A DNA stretch of 64,000 nucleotides from CAVQCJ01 sp963849365 (GTDB lineage: Bacteria > Actinomycetota > Actinomycetes > Prado026): NCBI GenBank assembly GCA_963849365.1, contig CAWKHA010000001.1, positions 1,092,632-1,156,631 on the forward strand, in the 5' to 3' direction. The notes under the pieces were generated by a model. It searched no databases. It was not told the origin of the DNA and saw only the letters and a program-made list of their open reading frames with translations. A program made the translations under genes and the position numbers. Position 1 is the first letter of the stretch, and the number at the start of each line of letters is the position of its first letter. Of the stretch, positions 60,311 to 64,000 are shown piece by piece.

Positions 60311-60455
60311 GTGGACCTGTACACCGGCCCAACCCCGTACAACGACGCCGGGAAGCCGGGCGAGCGAACGACGTCGAGCAGGGAGGGTGCCCGGCTAGAT
60401 CCCAAGATTCGCGCTCGTGTGTGTCCGGAGCAACGATCCGAAAGGAGCGCGACCG

Positions 60456-61058
60456 ATGGGTGAGGACCGTAGGCAGTGGCCCGAGAACACCGTCGAGATC
60501 CCCAAGATGACCACGCGATGTCGGGCGACGCGGCGCGACGGCACCCAATGCCGGTCGTACGCGCTCCGGGGCGCGGCTGTCTGCCGGATGCACGGAGGGG
60601 CAGCGAAGCAGGTGAGGCGGAAGGCAGCGGCTCGCATCGAGGCGAGTCTCGATCGAGCGGCCATCGCCGTGGTTCGACTCATGGAGAGTGAGGACACCCC
60701 GCACGCCGTCAAACTCGCGGCAGCCAAAGACCTCATGGACCGAGGCGGACTCACTGCCGCGACCGCTCTGATCATCGCGCAGGGCGAGGCTCCATGGCAG
60801 CTAGTGCTACAGCAAGCATTAGTGGTGGTCTCTGAGGACACCGACACGGATGGAGACTCCCAACCCCCGCCGAGCATCGAGCAGTACACGGACATCGTGG
60901 ATGCCGAGCTTGTCGAGGACGAGTACGTGCCGGACGAACCACGCGAACGTGTCAGCGTCAGCATCGCTTCTCTCGATGACACTCCGCCAGCGCACATCGA
61001 CCCTGACGGGTACCACCGCCAGTCCAAGCGGCGCACCAGCCGCGTAACACGCGGATGA
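60456..61058 (+). CDS. HGG zinc-motif protein (phage packaging-like, 200 aa)
   Basis: AAAGGAG lies before ATG 60456. The N-terminal motif TTRCRATRRDGTQCRSYALRGAAVCRMHGGAAKQV has three Cys and the HGG signature found in small actinobacterial phage proteins, often near terminase genes. A helical middle (SLDRAAIAVVRLMESEDTPHAVKLAAAKDLMDRGG) resembles HTH/small-terminase-type helices. The C-terminus is acidic and disordered. A DNA-binding or packaging role is inferred from the motif only. Confidence 0.7.
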   Translation: MGEDRRQWPENTVEIPKMTTRCRATRRDGTQCRSYALRGAAVCRMHGGAAKQVRRKAAARIEASLDRAAIAVVRLMESEDTPHAVKLAAAKDLMDRGGLTAATALIIAQGEAPWQLVLQQALVVVSEDTDTDGDSQPPPSIEQYTDIVDAELVEDEYVPDEPRERVSVSIASLDDTPPAHIDPDGYHRQSKRRTSRVTRG

Positions 61059-61074
61059 GAGGAGGTGAGGAGAC

Positions 61075-61236
61075 ATGGCACAGACCGTGGTGACCAAGCA
61101 GTACACGATTGACGGGCTCGACCTTCGGCACAACGAGGCCACGGGGCGGCAGATCGTCGTCCTCCGGGCGCACACCGGCAGCGAGGTGGTCGAGGTTCAG
61201 CTGCCGGACGCCGCGCTGACGACCGTCCCGGCCTAG
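61075..61236 (+). CDS. Small hypothetical protein (53 aa)
   Basis: GGAGGTGAGGAG precedes ATG 61075. The product (MAQTVVTKQYTIDGLDLRHNEATGRQ, then EVVEVQLPDAALTTVPA) is a small beta-rich, acidic protein with natural composition. It ends about 50 nt before the IS left end. No family recognised. Confidence 0.65.
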   Translation: MAQTVVTKQYTIDGLDLRHNEATGRQIVVLRAHTGSEVVEVQLPDAALTTVPA

Positions 61237-61288
61237 AACCGCGCTCAGGAGGCCCAGGAGCCCGTAGCGCGGCCCGCTCCCACCGGCT

Positions 61289-62230
61289 AGGGCGTGTCTG
61301 ACGGATGATCCGTCGCGGGTCGGTCAGGCTCGGGGGCATGACGACGCGGCGGGTGCTGACTGATGAGATGTGGGCTCGACTCGAGCCGTTGCTTCCGGAC
61401 CGCACCCCCAGGCGGGGTGGGCAGTGGATCGATCATCGGGACGTGGTCGAGGCGATCATCTGGCGGACCAGGACGGGGTCTCCGTGGCGGGACCTGCCGG
61501 CTGATTTCCCGTCGTATCAAACGGTTTGGTACCGGTTGGACCGGTGGGCGAAGGACGGCACCCTCGATGCCGTCCTCAAGACCCTGCAGGGTGACGCGCA
61601 CGCGGCCGGCGATCTGGAGTGGGTGGTGTCGGTGGACTCCACCATCGCCAGGGCGCATCAGCACTCCGCCGGCGCGCCCCGCAAGATTCGGGGGGGCACC
61701 AGCGAACTACACGCTCACGTGGCCTGAACCGGTCGATCACGCCCTGGGGCACTCCCGTGGCGGGTGGACCACCAAGGCCCATGTCGCGGTCGATGCGGCC
61801 GGTCGCCCGCTGGCGATCCGGCTGACCCCCGGCCAGGCCGGGGACAACCCCGAGCTGCTGCCGGTGCTGCGCGACATCGCCGTCCCGACCGGGCACCGGC
61901 CACGGTCGCGTCCCGACGTCCTGGTCGCGGACAAGGCCTACTCCCACCCCTCAACCCGAAACGTGCTGCGCCGCATGGGGATCAACGCCGTCATCCCCCA
62001 ACGCCGCGACCAGATCGAGCTACGTGAACGACGCGGAAGCCGAGGCGGACGACCCCCAGGGTTCGACCCCGCCACCTACGCGGACGCAACGTCGTCGAAC
62101 GCGCTTTCGCCCGACTCAAGCACTGGCGCGCCATCGCCACCCGCTACGACAAGCACGCCCGCACTTACCGCGCCGGCCTCGTCCTCGCCGCGATCGTCAT
62201 GTTCTGGCTATGAACCGTCAGACACGCCCT
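61289..62230 (+). mobile_element. IS5-family insertion sequence (IS427-like), perfect 16-bp inverted ends
   Basis: AGGGCGTGTCTGACGG (61289-61304) is exactly inverted at 62215-62230. The flanks read CTA on the left and TAG on the right, as expected for insertion at a CTAG/TA target. It spans about 940 bp and one transposase gene. It inserted between the 53-aa gene and the serine recombinase gene. Confidence 0.88.
61338..62213 (+). pseudogene. IS5-family transposase with two compensating frameshifts
   Basis: ATG 61338 begins MTTRRVLTDEMWARLEPLLPDR, with WRTRTGSPWRDLPADFP and the first Asp in VVSVDSTIARAHQH. At the seven-G run after position 61690 coding moves to the next frame (DHALGHSRGGWTTKAHVAVD, PDVLVADKAYSHPSTR with the second Asp). 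Near 62085 it returns to the first frame for the C-terminal helix (RNVVERAFARLKHWRAIATRYD, with the catalytic Glu). The first shift could be programmed on the G run. The second needs one inserted base and looks like damage or an error. Confidence 0.82.
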
Positions 62231-62419
62231 AGGCGTGCGCCTCAGCGTGCGGAACCTCCGGGGACGGCTTCGGGGACCGGCAACGACTTCAACGGGGCGC
62301 TACGGCGGTCCTAGCCCGTGTGTACCGATCTTGGGATAGGTCAACGTACGTTCGGCGCGAGCGGTAAGGGTCCTGAGGTGAACCTCAGCGCCTATTCCGC
62401 CCCACCGAGGAGGGACCGG

Positions 62420-63064
62420 ATGAAGGTGATCGGCTACCTGCGAGTGTCTACGGACGAGCAGGCCGACAAGCACGGGCTCGACGCGCAGAAGCACGAGATT
62501 GAGCGTTGGTGCAAGACGCATGACCACGAGCTGATCGCGGTCCTGTACGACGTGATGTCGTCCGGCCGCACCGACAAGATGTACCACCGACAGATCGCCA
62601 TGGCCGCTCTCGCGGCGGGGATCGGTGACGCCTTGCTGGTGCGAGCGCTTGACCGGGCCACCCGCAGCGTTGTGGATGGCGGCGCTTTCCTCGACACCGC
62701 CAAGCGACAGGGTTGGCGACTCCTGGACACCAATGGCGTGGACTCCAGTGATCCCAACCAGGAGTTCAACATCAACATCACGGTGTCGATGGCGCAGGAG
62801 GAGCGACGCCGCATCTCCCAGCGGGTCAAGGAGGGCATGGCGGCTGCCAAGCGGAAGGACCCCAGCAAGACCTACGGTCGTCCCCGAGCCGTCCCAGCCG
62901 ACGTGGCCAAGCGCATCGTCCGGTGGCGGAAGGCAGGACTGAGCGCGCAGGCCATCGCCCGCAAGCTCGATGCAGCAGGCGTGCCAACCCCAGGCGGGGG
63001 CCAGCACTGGCACCACTCGGTGATCCGCGACGTGATCCGGCGCGAGACTGAGGAGGCACGCTGA
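62420..63064 (+). CDS. Serine recombinase (resolvase/invertase family)
   Basis: A 214-residue site-specific recombinase. GAGGAGGGA lies before ATG 62420. The catalytic Ser is in GYLRVSTDEQ (residue 10), with arginines in LLVRALDRATRS. The dimer helix region is EERRRISQRVKEGM and a C-terminal helix-turn-helix reads LSAQAIARKLDAAGVPTPGGGQHW. Size matches small resolvases rather than large serine integrases. Its stop overlaps the integrase ATG (TGATG), so the two are co-translated. Confidence 0.92.
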   Translation: MKVIGYLRVSTDEQADKHGLDAQKHEIERWCKTHDHELIAVLYDVMSSGRTDKMYHRQIAMAALAAGIGDALLVRALDRATRSVVDGGAFLDTAKRQGWRLLDTNGVDSSDPNQEFNINITVSMAQEERRRISQRVKEGMAAAKRKDPSKTYGRPRAVPADVAKRIVRWRKAGLSAQAIARKLDAAGVPTPGGGQHWHHSVIRDVIRRETEEAR

Positions 63065-64000
63065 TGGCAAAGGTCACCAAGGTCACCACCAAGACGGGCC
63101 AGACCAGGCACGTAGCCCACTGGCGTGACCCGGACGGTCGGCTGCGGGAGAAGTGGTTCACCAACGCCAAGGCTGCCAACAACCACCTCGCCACGGCCAC
63201 GGCCGACATGCTGCGTGGCGTTTACGTGGATGAGCGCCTGCTCCGCAAGACGTTGCGAGAGGTCGCTGAGGAGTGGCTCGTCACCAAGACCGACATCAAG
63301 CCGCGCACCGAGGCTGAGTACCGCCGCATCCTGGACAAGCGGCTCCTGCCGAGGTTCGGCAACCGGCAGGTCGGTACGTTGAAGCGGATCGACTCCGCTG
63401 CGTTCATCCGTGCCCTGAAGGCCGAAGGGCTGGCAGCCAAGACCATTGAGCGGGTCTACGGGCAGTACAAGTCCGTGTTGCTGTACGCGCTCGATGAGGA
63501 GTACATCGTCAGCGACAAGCCCATCAGCAAGAAGATCAAGGTGCCCAAGGACGCCATCCCGTTTGAGCCGCGCTTCCTGTCTGTTGCCGAGCTTGACCAA
63601 CTGGCTGGGTACGCGCAGATGTTCCACCCGGACTACGGGGTCCTGGTCCGGTTCCTGGGCATGACGGGCCTGCGGGTGGGCGAGGCTGCGGCGCTGACGG
63701 TTGGCGACCTCAGGTTGTTCCTGGACGGGCGGGCCGAGGTCCGCGTGACCAAGACTGCCACCAGCACCAACAGCAGCGGGCCACGAGGGACAACAGCCCC
63801 CAAGACGCCAGCGTCTGTGCGGACGGTCACCCTCCCGCCGTCCCTGGCTGCGGAGATGCGTGAGTACATGGCGCGGCACCCGGCCTCGACCGGCGCAACG
63901 GCAGACACGGCTCCCCGACCCGCGCCGAGCAACGCGCCGCTGTGGTGCGGGCGGATCCCGGGTGGGCAGTACAAGTCCGACTGGAAGCCGACCCCAAGCC
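63064..64000 (+). CDS. int: Tyrosine-type phage integrase, C-terminus beyond window
   Basis: At least 312 residues are present. The N-terminus MAKVTKVTTKTGQTRHVAHWRDPDG is an AP2/arm-binding-like domain. The core-binding domain runs about 75-165 (TLREVAEEWLVTKTDIKPRTEAEY, LLPRFGNRQVGTL). The catalytic domain starts LGMTGLRVGEAAALTVGDL, with the first catalytic Arg at about residue 204. The remaining HxxR and Tyr box lie off the window. It reads toward the predicted intact tRNA-Arg at the right end and probably inserted this element there. Confidence 0.92.
   Translation, partial: MAKVTKVTTKTGQTRHVAHWRDPDGRLREKWFTNAKAANNHLATATADMLRGVYVDERLLRKTLREVAEEWLVTKTDIKPRTEAEYRRILDKRLLPRFGNRQVGTLKRIDSAAFIRALKAEGLAAKTIERVYGQYKSVLLYALDEEYIVSDKPISKKIKVPKDAIPFEPRFLSVAELDQLAGYAQMFHPDYGVLVRFLGMTGLRVGEAAALTVGDLRLFLDGRAEVRVTKTATSTNSSGPRGTTAPKTPASVRTVTLPPSLAAEMREYMARHPASTGATADTAPRPAPSNAPLWCGRIPGGQYKSDWKPTPS

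Larger units (their letters stand above)
60149..60455. other. 307-nt intergenic region with two strong hairpins
   Basis: Lies between the replication gene and the HGG gene and has no convincing gene. It holds stem-loops at 60196-60228 and 60252-60310. The GCGGTTG motif of the replication gene's end (GACGCGGTTGACC) is repeated in the first hairpin. Confidence 0.6.
54144..64000. mobile_element. Putative integrated element at tRNA-Arg, right end outside window
   Basis: The 3' tRNA fragment marks the left edge. Its minus-strand orientation requires the intact tRNA-Arg at the right end, just past the truncated integrase, which reads toward that edge as usual. Contents in order: membrane-protein cargo, three short coupled genes, a zinc-finger/Toprim/AAA replication module with hairpins, an HGG protein, a 53-aa protein, an IS5-family IS, a serine recombinase and a tyrosine integrase. 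No capsid or transfer gene is visible. The cargo at 54363-56657 could instead be chromosomal if the true edge lies further right. Confidence 0.6.

Overview
The window is about 73% GC chromosomal DNA from an actinomycete. The evidence is a mycothiol-dependent formaldehyde dehydrogenase, a DUF3107 protein, a DUF222/HNH protein, a LAL-type LuxR regulator, an actinobacterial LigD polymerase with Ku, many GTG starts and 4-nt stop/start overlaps. The genus cannot be fixed from the sequence alone. No rRNA gene and no complete tRNA gene was seen.

Positions 1-16,100 carry a catabolic block. It holds the C-terminus of a PuuD-type gamma-glutamyl-GABA hydrolase, a large LuxR/AAA regulator, an unusual P-loop kinase/luciferase-like monooxygenase fusion, and leftward genes for an SDR, an aldehyde dehydrogenase, a gamma-glutamylpolyamine or ethanolamine synthetase-like glutamine synthetase, a GntR/FadR regulator, a dimethylglycine-oxidase-like flavoprotein and a choline/ethanolamine-kinase-like protein. 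Together they suggest breakdown of an amine through gamma-glutamylation and oxidation. A frameshifted DUF222/HNH gene interrupts the block.

Positions 16,100-38,450 are core functions: divergent ku and ligD polymerase (NHEJ), TetR, DUF3107, a ferritin-like protein, a DEAD-box helicase that appears to start at CTG, an L,D-transpeptidase, ParA with a zinc-ribbon partner, hydrolases, a PD-(D/E)XK nuclease, the mscR/metallo-hydrolase formaldehyde pair, an ECF sigma factor coupled to a CU044_5270-type protein, MaoC, acyl-CoA dehydrogenase, a GGDEF-EAL protein, three RsbW-like ATPase proteins, TfoX and a GH3 lipoprotein. Two strong nested inverted repeats lie at 36,651-36,813.

Positions 38,500-54,140 are decaying or accessory: an amino-acid permease with an internal deletion, a secreted-enzyme pseudogene with two in-frame stops, a phosphotransferase with two frameshifts, a half VOC gene, and IS5-type and IS481-type remnants. 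Between them are apparently intact stress genes: a NatAB-like ABC exporter, a PPOX-family protein, hemerythrin, a universal stress protein, a membrane-bound histidine phosphatase and a HicA-like protein. Dyads resembling the DosR/DevR hypoxia box precede several genes here and at 55.4 kb, at similar promoter distances.

Positions 54,144-64,000 look like an integrated element. The left edge is the 3' part of a tRNA-Arg(UCU) gene (minus strand), preceded by four copies of a 22-25 nt repeat. To the right lie membrane-protein cargo, a small ribbon-helix-helix-like cluster, a zinc-finger/Toprim/AAA replication gene split by a frameshift and bracketed by strong hairpins (one hiding a ribosome-binding site), an HGG zinc-motif protein like those near phage packaging genes, an IS5-family IS with perfect 16-bp ends, and a serine recombinase translationally coupled to a tyrosine integrase that runs off the window. 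The orientation of the tRNA fragment predicts an intact tRNA-Arg on the minus strand just beyond the right end. No capsid or conjugation gene is visible, so the element may be a satellite-like or mobilizable island.
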